From assembly GCA_001986395.2 (NCBI GenBank), contig MQVO02000008.1:248001-312000 (forward strand): DNA of 64,000 nucleotides, written 5' to 3'. The position numbers were made by a program, and so were the translations under genes. This DNA comes from Irpex lacteus (lineage: Eukaryota > Basidiomycota > Agaricomycetes > Polyporales > Irpicaceae). This document shows, piece by piece, positions 45,225 to 58,097 of the stretch. Below the pieces are notes generated by a model. That model ran no database searches. It was not told the DNA's origin and saw only the letters and a program-made list of their open reading frames with translations. The stretch's first letter is position 1; every line of letters begins with the position of its first letter.

Positions 45225-46640
45225 ATGTCCCAGATCTCCACCAGGGCCCACGTCGTCGTCCCCGAGACCGACAAGGTCGAAGAGAAGCTCGCTGCTTTGA
45301 AGCTGACAGGAGCACCTGCTCCCCTCAAGCTCGGCAAGTCTCTCGACAAGTTCGAGAAGGTCGATGCGACGCCTTTGATCGGTACCGAGTTCGCTCGTGG
45401 TGTTCAGATCGCCGACCTTCTCAAGGCACCCGACGCTGATGAGCTCATTCGGGACCTTGCTATCCTCGGTATGTCTTATCAGATACCTTCATGATCGTCA
45501 ATCTAACAACAAATTCGTCATTCAGTCTCTGAGCGTGGTGTCGTCTTCTTCCGTGACCAGAACTTGACCATCGAGGAGCAGAAGCTTCTCGGGACCAAGC
45601 TCGGAGAGTTGACTGGCAAGCCTGAGTCGTCAAAGCTGCACATTCACCCGGTTACGGAGGAGTCCTCTGAGCTTGGCGACGAGATCAGTGTTATCTCTTC
45701 GGAGAGGAGCCGTGACTATACCACGCCTAGCTCTGACAGAACTAAGCTCGCTGCGTGAGTAGGATTTCCCGTCGCAACTACTCAAGTCTCACGAAACTCA
45801 CTGCCTTTAATTTAACTTGCAGCGCCAACTGGCACGCCGACATCACCTTCGAGCCTGTTCCTTCTGACTACGCCATCCTCAAAGTCCACACCCTCCCCTC
45901 CTTCAACGGCCAATCCACCGGCGGTGACACGCTCTGGGCTTCGTAAGTCCTCTGCATCTTAGTCTCAACGTACCACCGCTCACGTGCCAACTAACTCACA
46001 GCGGCTACGAGGTCTACGACCGCCTCTCCCCCTCCTTCGCCAAATACCTCGAAACCCTCGAAGCCGTCCACGAAGCCCGCTTCTTCCACCCCATCGCCAA
46101 AGCCCTTGGCAACAAGCTGCGCGAGGGCCCCCGCGGCTCCCCCGGCAACGTCGGCGACCACCTCGAGGCCGTCCATCCCGTCATCCGCACCAACCCCGTC
46201 ACCGGTTGGAAGTCGGTGTTCGTCAACCCGAACTTTACGAAGCGTATTGTTGGCGTTACGAAGGACGAAAGTGATACTATCTTGAAGCATCTGTTCAACC
46301 TTATTCAGCTTAACCATGACCTCCAAGTGAGGTTCAAGTGGGAGAAGGTCAGTACCAGTTTGCTTTGGGCTTTGGTTTGCGCATGTGATGTGGACCAAGC
46401 TCACAATGTGACGTGTAGAACTCGATTGCCATCTGGGATAACCGGTCCAACTACCATACCGCTACGTTCGACTACGGCAAGGCCAAGCGTGTCGGTGACC
46501 GTGTCGTCTCTCTCGTGCGTGCCCTCCACTTTTTTCGTAATTATCAATCGCTGAGATAACCTGCGTAACAGGGCGAGAAGCCGTACTTTGACCCCACGAG
46601 CAAGTCTCGCCGCGAGGCTCTTGGGCTCGTTGGTAACTAA
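45225..46640 (+). CDS. TauD/TfdA-type 2-oxoglutarate-dependent dioxygenase
   Basis: Six exons, 45225-45468, 45526-45754, 45823-45942, 46002-46347, 46419-46514 and 46572-46640, give 367 aa. Iron ligands are His162 and Asp164 in NWHADITFE and the distal His326 in NRSNYHTATFDY; the arginine after it (KRVGDR) fits the 2-oxoglutarate site. The VVFFRDQNLT stretch is typical of the fungal sulfonate/alkylsulfatase dioxygenase group. It would hydroxylate its substrate, with release of sulfite if it is a sulfonate, using Fe(II), O2 and 2-oxoglutarate in the cytosol. The ATG is supported by the polar leader length seen in relatives. A role in sulfur scavenging is likely by family; a role in the neighbouring flavin-enzyme context is speculation. 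Confidence 0.9.
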
Positions 46641-47895
46641 TTGATAACAGGAAGATTGTACATGTATATCAATAGATCATGTATGTATGCTCAATGGATA
46701 GAATTGTGGTTGTATTCAACATACCCAAACCATACTTATGTGCGGGAGGTGTTGTTCAACGACTCAACTTTGCTCTAGATCTGTCACGACCGATCTTCAG
46801 ATTTGATCTCAGATCTGTCGGAACATGGTGTGCCTAAGCGCATACAACTTGAACTCGAACTTTCACCAACATATGGCATGTGCTCTCGAAAGTTTCGCTT
46901 GTTCTCCTTTTACTAGTGACGCTAAATATATAGGCATGCTTCCTAGGTGGGTGCTGCCAGTATCGCATATAAAAGACTTACGCATCCCCCAACAGGTTGG
47001 ACACACTACTAGTAGCACACTTGAGAAGTGGACAGTAGTATTGAACATGTACAAGATCCTATTGTCCAACTATACCTCGAATATGAAGAGAGTATCGTTG
47101 GAATGATGAGTATGAGATCATGCTCGTCTCCTTCGTTGGCGCCTATCTGTCGATGGTAAGTTGGTGTCAGTTGTTCTTTAGAGTTAGATGGATAACCGGG
47201 GAAGTTCATTTTTAAGTAGGCAAATGGACAATAGCACTCATTGTCCGCGAGGTTCGTTCGTGTATGCCGTGTCCACGCAGCTAGCGGTGTTCCTAGGACG
47301 CCCGGACGCCTGATAAGCTCATTGTCGCACTAGAAGCATAATCTCCCATAAGCTGACTACTTATAGAGATGCGATGCATGCAGTGCAGGATTACTTCTCT
47401 CCATTTGCCTTAGAAAAGCAGGCATCTTTTTCCCTTGCGATACTTCGTCATTCAGATTCATTGTGCACTGCCGAACCCTGGCACAATAGTGAAGTGGACT
47501 CTGCGCGTGAGTCTCCTACAGCTCCCCATCTCATCAAGTTTCTGGTGACTGGTTCTGATATATGCTCGATGCGCCTGTTCCCAACAGGATTGTTTGCATC
47601 TTCGATAGACAGGGTGCCTGTGGTGACGAGTTTAATGCAAGAACTCGGATGTTGCTGTCCACAGAAGATTATCAACTGAGCTCGATATCCATACCCAGTC
47701 AGCTCCGAAGACCGGGATCTGTTCACGTCGGTATTGCCTCAGCCATCAGAAATTCCCTTGTTCTGACCCGTAATTATTTCCCAGGCCTCGGAGGAGCATC
47801 TTCATCAAGCTATCCCGTATATGACGGTGGCGGCGTGCACGCCCACGCCTGCAGTCTCGTGCCCACTTTTCGCCGTCCAGATACCACCGTGAATT
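46641..47895. other. intergenic, 1.25 kb
   Basis: Repeated AGATCTGTC/AGATCTGTCGG words occur near 46776-46820. No convincing gene is seen; this should hold the promoter of the NACHT gene. Confidence 0.5.
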
Positions 47896-50800
47896 ATGGG
47901 CATGTTTCGCTGGAGGCGACACCGCTCTGGCTCATCTGATGGTCGCACTGGTCAACAGGCCATCAGCCCAAAGGAAGGCAATGCGGGCGAAACTGCGATA
48001 GCTACTCTTAAAGTTGTACTGCGAGTAGTTAATGAGGTGTCCGATGGATTTGGACCTCTCAAGAGCGTAGTGAGTGGTTTGGAGTTTATTCTCAAGAACG
48101 TTGAGGCAAGTCCATCTCTCCTGGAAATGGTGCATACGTTCGGCTTATCGATATACGCGATAGGAAGTTGGAGATAATACTGCTGCTATGCAGATGCTGC
48201 TGCGACGGGTCAAGAAAATCTCCGAACTGACCAAGAGGACAGATTGGGACGGAGAGGATGAGATCCATACTCAGCTGACAAGGTGCTCTACATGCTAGGC
48301 CTCCAAGGTTCTTGATACCAGAAAGGCTAACATTGTCTCTAAAGGGATCTCGATACTGTAAAGCAAGGACTCGACCCGCTTGTGCACCAGAATTTGATGG
48401 AGCGGTTTGTCAAGTCCGCTCAAAATGCAGCAGTTATACGAGAATACATCGACAACGTGGAGCAAATCTTGTGCGATTATCAGGTATAGTCAGGATAAAC
48501 TACATGGCAACAGTATGGTATTGATTTGAGTGTCAGGTCTGTGTCACTCAGGACCTGCATCGGCTTGCTTTTGAGCAAATTGTACGTGTATTGTGTATAT
48601 TATATAGGGTTGCTCTGATCACGTACGCTTGGATGCTGACAGGGTTACGGTGAGCTTCTCGGATTGGGTCTTTACAACCTGCGCTGACCTTCAGCCTTTC
48701 CCAGACGAGCGGAATGCCCTGGACAAGCTAACTCGTGCGAAAGACGCAGGATTCGATGCTTCGAACCATCGTTCGCGCTGTCTTGCTGGCACGCGGGTAG
48801 AAGTATTGTCCTCAATACAGCGCTGGGTCAAGGATCCAGACGCGCACCAAGTATACTGGTTGAATGGCCATGCAGGCAGCGGGAAGACTACGATCGCACA
48901 AAGCGTCGCGGAGAGGCTCTCAGTACTCGGAGACCTCGGGGCTAGCTTCTTTTGTTCACGAGACTCTCAACAACAAAGTGACCTCAAGATGATCTTCCCT
49001 ACTCTTGCCTTTCAGCTAGCGTTGGCAAATACCACAGACTCCACCCAATACAGGAGAGCACTCCTACGCACCCTAGAGCCAAATCCCGACATTGCTCGAT
49101 CGTCTCTGAACAACCAACTAGAAGAGCTTATCATCGGTCCAGCTCAGTCTTCTGGGATGACAACGGTTGTCCTCATCGACGCTCTTGACGAATGCCGAGA
49201 CCCGAACACCACGTCGATTATTTTGGACTTGCTTGCCAGCTCTATAGTGCGCGTGCCTTCGATCAAGTTCCTCATCACTGGCCGTCCAGAACCCCACATT
49301 CTAGCGGGATTCCGTCTTCCTCAGCTGAAACCCATTACAGACGTCATGATTCTGCATGAGATTGACGCGACATCAGTGAACGCAGATATAAGGTTGTTTC
49401 TGCGGAATAAGCTCACGAAGATAGCAGAAGACCGACGTCGAGACTACGGTTCAAATATCCCTTCTGACTGGCCCAAGGATTCCGCCCTGGATGGTCTGAC
49501 GAAGAAGGCTGCCGGCCTTTTTATATTTGCATTCACAGTCGTCAAGTTCATCGAAAGCACGTACCATGATCCACGGGATCAGCTGCAGAAGGTCCTCGAT
49601 AATGCCGATGATTCAAAATACGAAGGAAGCTTTGGGATTGATGACCTATATTTCAACATTCTCGATGGGGCGGCACCACGTCACGACGATGAATTCCTAG
49701 AAAAGCTTCGATCTACCCTCGGTCTACTGGCCATCACAAACGACGCTCTGCTTCCCAGCACGATCGCAAAACTACTAGGGGTTCCTCGTGCCTCCGATAT
49801 ACGGATTATTCTCAGCTCGCTTCGTTCCCTCTTGGTCGTTCCGGATGATTGGAGCTTACCTGTCTGCTTTCATCATCAGTCTTTCCCGGACTTCCTCACC
49901 GATCCCTCGCGATGTAAAGATCCAAGGTTTTTGGTTAACCGAGACGACCACCACTTTGCCATAGGCCAACGATGTCTGAAAATCCTGCGGCAACGATTGA
50001 AGAAGAACGTCTGCAATCTGCCAAGATACACTATGAACGAAAGTGTCGACGTTGCCGTACGTGATAAGCTCATAGGAGACGCTACAAGATACTGCTGTCG
50101 GTACTGGGTGGACCACTTGCTTTCAGATGTACAGCGAGAACAACATCTACCTATCATAGCGCCACTTCTCTTTCACTTCCTCACGAACCAGCAGCTACAG
50201 TGGTTTGAGGCTCTCGGCCTCTTACAAGAACTCGGAAGGGCGGTGGAGTCTCTGAGTAATATGCGAGTATGGATGTCTGCAGTAAGCTGTGCTTCCTTTA
50301 GGTCTCACACGGCTAAGCTGACTGCTTTACCTGACAGTGTGATACAAAGTACAGAGTCCTGCTCGATTGGATTATTGACGGCCAAAAGTTTGTCCTATAC
50401 GCTTTCGACATCATCAGTCTTTCCGTGGCCCACATCTATCACTCCGCTTTGCCTTTTGCTCCCACGAACTCTCTGCTGAAGAAGAGGCATGCCGTCGGCT
50501 CCTTTTCCGAAGCCAAAGTCGAGATAGGGATCGTGGCGTCCTGGAGCAGGTCGCTTCGGACAATACAGATACCTACCGTCGCGTACGCATTGGAATATTC
50601 TCGCGACGGAAATATGCTTGCTGCTGGTGGGAATACCGTCTGCCGTATCTTTCGCTCTGCTACTGGACAGAACATGATGGACTTGAACTCTCCCGGTACC
50701 ATCCAATCCCTCAGTTTCTCTGCCGACAACAGTCTTATCGCCACTGCGTCCAACGACCATCTCAGGGTATGGGATGTGCGAACGGGTGCCATAGTCACGG

Positions 50801-52401
50801 AACTTCTGCATAACGACACCTCCCTGCAACTCGTCGAATTCCACCCCATTCTAAAGCACCTTTTGCTCTCCAAGACCAGCGAAGGTACTGTCAGGCTATG
50901 GGACGTCAAAGCTTGCCGATGTCTCCGGACCTTCGAACTCCTCGCACCAGCCTTTGGACAGTCCTCGGGTTGTAAACCTCTATGTTGGCTGAAAAGAGGC
51001 ACGAAACGGACTATCGCGATCGCTCAGAACTCACATGCTGAGCTATGCAATCTGAGCACGGAAAGTCCTCGACGTATTCGAGTTTTCACATATCCCCAAT
51101 CTATCCACATACAATCTCCAACGGTGGCGTCCTCCGACGATGGTTCATCGATCGCTTTGAGCACAAAGACAGGCTCACTTGTCGTCTATAACATCAAATC
51201 CGGCGCTCTGGTCCACAGCATATCAACGGAATACACGTCCATGCACTCTCTTCGAGTATTGCCCGCTAGAGTTTACGTTTTCGCATCTTCATGTAACATC
51301 TACACCCTTTACCACAACCAGTCATCGCGGTGTCACATTACAACTTTCCAGGGGCATACCGACGACGTCGTCTCTGTGACTTCCTCGCCAGATGGAAAGT
51401 TCATCGCGTCGGGCTCCAGAGACAAGACCATCAGGATCTGGGAGGCCGAATGCACCACCAGTCAGAGTTCATCTGACGTGCACGCAGGTTGTCATTCGCA
51501 GGCAATCAAATCCGCCCATTTCTCCATCGATGGTTCATTCGTTGCGTCTCTCTCACTCGATGGAACAATCAGCGTGTGGGATACAAGGAATGCCTCGTGT
51601 CGTTGCATATTGGCGCCGCTCTCAAGTCCCTCACCAACTGGCCGCGGGCGACGCTACCGATCCGCAGCCGTCCTTCCTGGCAACGAGTACATCGCTACTG
51701 TTGAATCTACCGGGGAAGGTAAAATTTGGGATTTCATCGGGAGGGAAGTTGCTGAATGGTCGATGCCTGACCTCGGTGGCTTCGAGAAGATCGACTCAAC
51801 AAGCATTACACCGTGGGGACACGATGGCCTCTGTGGCTTCTTTCATTATGCCACCGTACGTTCAAGGTCGTCCAGCTCGAAGAAGGGTTCCTACAGGACG
51901 AGGATCGATTGTTGGACGGTACAACACGTTGCTACTGCTGAGCACCTGCTCCGAGTGGTGCTGACTGCTGGTGGAGAGATACCTCATCATGCGACGCACT
52001 TCCATCATACACGCGATTCTCAGGGGAGCACCACTCTCATACTCCAAGACGAGTGCGGTGCCCTGTTCAAAGCTATATTATGGGACTACACGTTATTCTC
52101 TGGCTCTTGTCGAAAATTAGAATTCGTACAAGACGTACTCCCGTCGGATGACTGTAACATTACTAGTGAACCGCGCAACAACAGCACAAGTTCAGAGAAA
52201 CCCTGCCGGAAACTGGTAGACCATAACACCCGCTGGACCTTGGACGACCTCAGCCGCAGAATTTTGTGGATTCCTCCGGACCATGACGGGCCTGGTAGAT
52301 GGCAAAGAGACAAGCTGCTACTAGAGGGCCGAAGTGGCCGACTGACAGTTGTAGATTTTTCGCAAGCGAAGCTTCACGACGATCCAGACAATCATTTCTA
52401 G
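47896..52401 (+). CDS. NACHT-WD40 STAND NTPase (NLR-like)
   Basis: Six exons in phase, 47896-48105, 48164-48282, 48345-48483, 48537-48581, 48695-50281 and 50338-52401, give about 1387 aa. A helical N-terminal domain (about 1-171) is followed by the NACHT domain with Walker A NGHAGSGKTT near 229-238, Walker B VVLIDALDEC and a TGRPEPH sensor-type stretch. A helical linker and C-terminal WD40 repeats follow (SPDGKFIASGSRDKTIRIWE, VASLSLDGTISVWD and weaker ones). In fungi such proteins act like plant and animal NLRs: nucleotide-driven oligomers that sense self/non-self signals, some triggering cell death; this one's ligand and effector are unknown. Intron 1 has a GC donor. The 113-nt intron before 48695 was chosen because it alone keeps the frame with a GT-AG pair. 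Confidence 0.85.
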
Positions 52402-52785
52402 CAGCCATCGTATGCCATCTTGAAAGGTATCGTCAGACAGATGATTTTGAGCTCGCGAAGGTTGAATGTATTTACTCTGCCTCTGGGAGACTAAAGCCAT
52501 CCTCGCGTAGCCCGCACAGTGTACCATATTCAGCATACTGTAACATACTCGCACCAGTAGCGAACGGGGGTACTTTTGATTGCTCGACCGAAAGCAGTGA
52601 TTACGACAATGAAGCATGATAAATACACTAGGATGTGTAACATGTACGGGTGTACTTCGATTCTGCACCAAGTAAGCGGTGCAGAACGACAGACGACACA
52701 ATAAAATGTCCGAGCACAAAGGGTTGATGCGAGAGAAAAGACGAATCAGAATATGTGTGTAATATACTAAGCACAAACTACGAGT
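52402..52785. other. convergent spacer
   Basis: Contains the 3' flanks of the NACHT gene and TOM70. Nothing else is seen. Confidence 0.5.
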
Positions 52786-55167
52786 CTAGCCTGCGAACGC
52801 ACGAGCCATAGGACCGAGCTGGCTCGCCATCTCCGGGTAATTCTTCACGAACTGGATTTGGTTCGTCGACGCCTACATTTCAAGTCGGTCAGTCTCTTCG
52901 CACACAAAGCAGGAGAGAAGAGAGAACAAAAGAGAATACTGACATATTTATACGTAAGCGCGCCAACCAACTCCGGCTCGGTCCTCGCGAGCTCAGCCTG
53001 TCGATCGAGCATCTCAATCGCAAGGTCGACCTTCCCCTGCTGCAGGCTGAGCTGGGCGAGCGTAGCGACGGCCGCGTCGGACTCGGGGTCTATCCTTAGC
53101 GCCTCTTGGCAGCATTGCTCGGCGGCACTGATGTCTTGCTTGAATTGGAAGAGGGCGAGGCCTTTGTTGACCAGGGGGAGGACGTTGGCGGGAGGGGGTC
53201 TATGGTAGCATGAATGTAAGTTAATCGGCTGGATAGACAGGGAGGGTTGGAGGACTGTACTTTTCGTTCTCCAACTCAATGGCACGTTCAAACTTCTCGA
53301 TAGCCTCCTGGAATCGTCCTTGATCAAGCAACAGCTCGCCACTAACAAACGCAGCGCATATTCATCAGCACCAACACTCGTCAAAGCCCACAAGTCTAAG
53401 TTTGCAACTCACTAGTAATTCTGCGGTTCACTCCTCTGCGGGAACTCCCTCAGCGTCTTCCTGAACGTCGCCATACTCTTGCCAATATCGCCAAGCTTGT
53501 ACTGAGCAACAGCCAGCTGGATATGGCTGAACACGAAAGTGCCGTCGAGCTCCGTCGACTTCTGGTAGTCGTCTGCTGCACGCTGGAATTCGCCCATGAT
53601 GAACAGGACTAGAAAGAATTGGCGCTTCTAAGTAAACAGAGGATGCATATGACGTATTCGAACGCACCTTGACCGCGATGGTAGAAAATGTCGGGGTCGT
53701 CCTTGTTCTGTGCGATAGCCTTCTCGAACGACTCGAAGGTCTGCGCTGGGTCACTCAGTTCCATGTACACGCTCGCGAGCTTCACCCATGACTGCGTCAA
53801 TGACGGTACGAGCTCTACTGATGCGAGGAAGTCGTCCTTGGCAGCTGTGCTGTTGCCCAGGAGGAATCTATGGGGTTCGTGTTGAGAGTTGGGACTTTGT
53901 TGCACACATGGGAAGCTTTAACTCACTGGAAGGTTCCTCGCAGGTTGAATGCCTCGGCTTTACCAAGATCCCATGAAATACCCTGCTCGATCGCCTCGTT
54001 GACCAGTGTGAGAGCGTGAGTGTAGTCCTGCGCTTTGAGCGCCTTGAGGGCAAGTATGAGCGTGTTATCGCCCGTCGATGGGTTTTCAGGGAGCTCGGGT
54101 AGTGGTCCTGAGAACGATTTAAGGTCCGTTGTTTCTGAGAAATCATTATATCGAACTCACTGTCTCGGAAGGCACCAAAGTATGCAGATGTGAAGGAGTG
54201 TCCAGGGATACGTGGTTCACGCGTGGCAAGAATGGCTTGAGCTTTTTGGGTCGCGAGCTTCTTCAGCACTCGTTCCACGGCGGCGCTCGAGGCTTCGTTC
54301 TGGAACTTCTCCAAAATGGTGACGGCGGTGAAGTCTAGACGCAAGGTGAGTTGAGTTTACATAAAACGAAGATGGTACGCACCTCTACTTGATTCCTCGA
54401 ATCTCTCCAACGCTTCAAGAGCAGTCGCTCGGCGGTTCAAAGCCTTGATATACTTTTTGTCTAATGCCAGAGCAGCATCACAGTCAGCAACGACCTTCTC
54501 GTACTGAGGCTCCTGCATGTTCATATAACCTAATTATTAGAGTTGTATGAGCAACTCCCCGAGAATAATGACGCAGAAGCAGAACTCACATGCTGCCCTG
54601 TTACTAAAGTACGTCGGTTCGGGTTTTGGCGAGACTTCAATAGCCTTCGTGTAGTACTCTGCAGCTTTGGCATATTGCTTCTTGCTGTACGCGCCATTGC
54701 CCTTGGTCTTGAGGGATGCAGCTACTTTGCTCCGCTCCTGTAGCACTGTTAGTATGAATCACTTTGTACTATCCATATTCCCTCACCTCGGTGGGTAGAA
54801 CAAGGATCTGTTCCGGAGTCAAGGCGAGCTCTGCCAAATTATTGCCGTCAGATTCGACCACATGTCATCAAGAATTCCCTCACTTACCGTCCACCTCATT
54901 CTCCACCTTTGGCGAGACCTCCTCCAGCAGAGGCCCATCCGAGTCGCTCACATTCTTCTTCTTCTTCGATGAGCTCTTTCCGCCCTTCTTCTTGTCCTTC
55001 TTCCGCTCAGCCCTGTCCCCGTCACCACCTCGTGAGCTAGAGGCATAGTACGCTGCTCCACCGATGGCGACGGTGGCAACGACGGCGCCAGCAATGACTA
55101 CACGTTTGTTTTCTGAGACCCAGCTCTGGACGCGCTCGACGACGCCTTGCGAGGTGGTGGACGACAT
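52786..55167 (-). CDS. TOM70: mitochondrial import receptor Tom70
   Basis: Eleven exons, 55167-54888, 54830-54787, 54737-54590, 54529-54383, 54334-54161, 54107-53927, 53867-53668, 53608-53413, 53341-53261, 53199-52944 and 52872-52786, give 597 aa. An N-terminal membrane helix (about 23-41, [19 protein letters not shown]) is followed by a lysine-rich linker. Tetratricopeptide repeats follow, starting with [20 protein letters not shown] and containing [18 protein letters not shown] and NKGLALFQF helices. The clamp-type first repeats fit binding of Hsp70/Hsp90 and of carrier preproteins at the outer mitochondrial membrane. Length and layout match Tom70 of fungi. Single copy expected; housekeeping. 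Confidence 0.93.
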
Positions 55168-55642
55168 GGTGGACGATGAGCAAGAGTCTCCCAAACCCGG
55201 CGCCAACTGAGCACGACTCGGACGCCGACGCTGACGCGCCGAGACGGCGGCGGCAGTACCGTAGGGCCCTCCGATTGATCCGGCAAGGTTATAAAATTAA
55301 ATCTGACCATTTGTTTGGGCTACTTGGTATATAGCGAGCTCTTCACAAAGAGGCTTGGAAGAGAAATCCAAGCCAATTACTGTATAGCATCTAATACCTG
55401 CTCACAGCCTATATGTAAATTGTACACGCACGAGGCTCAAGGCTTTCAGAAGGTTATGAGCGCTTATAACCTTCCCATTCGGGAAAGAAAATGATCAATA
55501 CTTGCGATCAATATTTATGGGCTTTCACCAGTACCTGCTTCAGGATTAGTCAAGGTATGATCTGAACTCACAGTGCATCGAAAAAGTAATCTATCGTACT
55601 GATTTTGAACAGAAACCGTATCGTTAGATACAAGTTTAAGAC
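55168..55642. promoter_or_regulatory. divergent promoter region between TOM70 and DPH2
   Basis: 475 bp between two divergent housekeeping starts. A near-palindrome around GGTTATGAGCGCTTATAACC (about 55453-55472) stands out: GGTTATxAGCGCTxATAACC reads the same on both strands. No gene is present. Confidence 0.45.
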
Positions 55643-57629
55643 ATGGCCGACCCGACGACTAATATATACACCTCCGGAGAAGAGGCCATAACCCGCGTCA
55701 TAGAAGTCGAGGACGAAGATTTTCCACGGCTTTCGACAAACGAAGAGTTCGAAGAGTATTACGACATCCAACGAACCACCGATGCGATAATCGCCGGGGA
55801 CTTCAAAAGGGTACATTTTCCACCATCGACATAAAGCTCGTGCTGAATCCCCAGTAGATTGCGCTCCAATTCCCCGACGAGTTGCTCCACGACTCTGTCC
55901 CTATCTTCCGACTGCTCAAGAGCAAGATAGGCGAAGGGAGGGATCTCTACGTTCTGGCGGATACATCATATGGCAGGCAGGCTATTATTCTGCATATTTG
56001 ATTTCAGAGACTGAATGCTCGTTGATTGTAGCTGTTGTGTGGATGAGGTTGCGGCCCAACATGTCGATGCAGACGCCATGGTCCACTATGGACATGCGTG
56101 CATGAGCCAGTATGTATCTCCGCCATTTCTGATATGTTTTCACTCGCTGATTTTTATTTTTTCTTCGTAGGACGTCTCGTTTACCGGTCATCTATGTCTT
56201 TGGCCGTCGATCTATTGATGTCGACGACTGCGTTACCCAATTAACCGACGTCATCAAAACAGCGGATCCTCAGCCTCGAAGTATCCTGCTGCGCACCGAT
56301 GTGCGATATTCACACGTTGCAAGTCAGGATCTTCTTTCTCGCACCCGAGTGCACCACTGAACGCCATGGTATTCAGATAATATCCGCAAAAGACTCAGTG
56401 AAGCTTTCCCATCATGTCAAATCTCGACTCCCGAAATACCGCTATATTCACAACCACATGTTGATTCCTCTCAACCTCAAACAACCGTGACTGACGTCGA
56501 AATCGACACGATCATGTTCGTTGGCGGGGAAAGTTTGACGTTGACCAACCTCCTGATGACCAACGCTCACTGTCAGGTAATTGAGAAGAAATAAGTACCT
56601 CAAAAGACATGATCTAAATATTCTTCGCGCAGGTGTTTTCATACGACCCAAAAACGAAGACAGCAAGACTAGAATCCGTACGCAGCAACAGACTCCTCAT
56701 GAGACGGTATGCCGTCGTGCAAAGGGCACGAGACGCAGATGTGTTCGGTATACTAGTGGGAACTCTCGGCGTAGGTACAGTAACTCTTTTCTCCGTGTCC
56801 ACATGCGATCACTCATTTCAAGACTCACAGCATCGTATCTGCCTCTGATATCGAGGCTGCGATCACTCCTGGCGCGACATCATAAGAAGAGTTATACTAT
56901 CACTGTGGGGAAATTGAACCCTGCAAAGCTTGGAAACTTTCTTGAGATCGAGTGCTTCGTCCTCGTTGCGTGTCCGGAAAATAGTCTGGTGGAAGCCAAG
57001 GTACGTTCGTGCCCATGCTATTGATAATGATGATTACGATGCTAACATCGTTCGCGGTGTAGGAATTTCTGCGACCGATTATCACACCGTACGAACTAGA
57101 AATAGCCCTCCAAGATGAGCCTCAGTGGACAGGCCGATACGAGTTGGACTTTGGCAAACTCGCACTAGAGGACTCTGCTGAGACGAGTAAGCCTGTCACC
57201 TCGCATGCCAATAATTCCTGGCTAACATCAAACTATAGATGGAGATCGCGAACACCCCGCAGATGAAGACGAAGACGAAGACAGGCCGTCGTTCTCGTTA
57301 ATTACCGGGCAATACCGCCAGGCGAAACGATACGGCGTCAGCACGGAAGACAAGGGTAAAGACAGCGAAGCTGGTGAAGACCCCTCGGCTCTTGTACTTA
57401 GGAATCAGGACAACGCTTTGAGTGTTATGCCCGACAGCGCCGCCGGTGAGTAGTAAATCCTACGATCTACCGTTCGATTCACGACGAGCTGACATATGTT
57501 CTGCTAGCCCAGTTCCTGCAGGCGAGGACGTATCGTGGCCTCGAGACACGACTGGGTGAAGACGCACCGAGTGTGCTTGAGCAGGGGAGGAGTGGTATTG
57601 CGAGAGGTTACCAAGATGACCATCGTTAA
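55643..57629 (+). CDS. DPH2: diphthamide biosynthesis protein Dph2
   Basis: Ten exons, 55643-55810, 55858-55976, 56032-56109, 56171-56322, 56377-56576, 56633-56774, 56831-57000, 57063-57186, 57239-57445 and 57508-57629, give 493 aa. Signature stretches are [58 protein letters not shown] and [21 protein letters not shown]. Dph2 pairs with Dph1 to carry Fe-S clusters and transfer the 3-amino-3-carboxypropyl group to the histidine of eEF2, the first step of diphthamide formation in the cytosol. Intron 2 has a GC donor, after the codon part for SYGS; no GT donor is available there. Exon 6 ends at a GTAG|GTACAG junction needed to give GVASY. Confidence 0.93.
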
Positions 57630-58097
57630 ATTTGTAAGGTCGGATTTACGTACGTCTTCAATATAGCTTCGCGGGGCGGGGCCGAGGTGTACGTATATTT
57701 TTGATCGGTTATATGACGTCCCCCAGACTGCCTCTGTCCCCGCAAAATTTCTTCAATGTGCGGTATAACTCGTGTGCATAAGAGTCTTGTAGCATAAGAT
57801 AGTAAATGTATTATCGGTATTATTTCGAAGGAGCTTGGTGGTGGATATTGCGATAATTCTCGGAAGCTGATAAACTGATGCAAAGGTAAATCTCGTCCGA
57901 TCACAGATGATCAAGCCAGTCATGCTCTCAGACACGTCTTCACGACTTTCAACCGCAACCCTCATCTTCCTCGTCTCATTTTCGGAGCGAGGTCCCTCTC
58001 CTGACGACATTCATGCCAACTCAAGTATAGAGCAAGCTTAAAGTTCGGATCCACGTTACATTACCCAATTTACTCACGCCGCTGCGGTCATATCATC
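57630..58097. other. intergenic
   Basis: 3' flank of DPH2 and promoter of the next gene. Nothing else is seen. Confidence 0.5.

Noticed and set aside
50425..52401. WD40 frame as a separate gene
   Set aside because: A 56-nt GT-AG intron (50282-50337) joins it in phase to the NACHT exon, and NACHT-WD40 is a known fusion.
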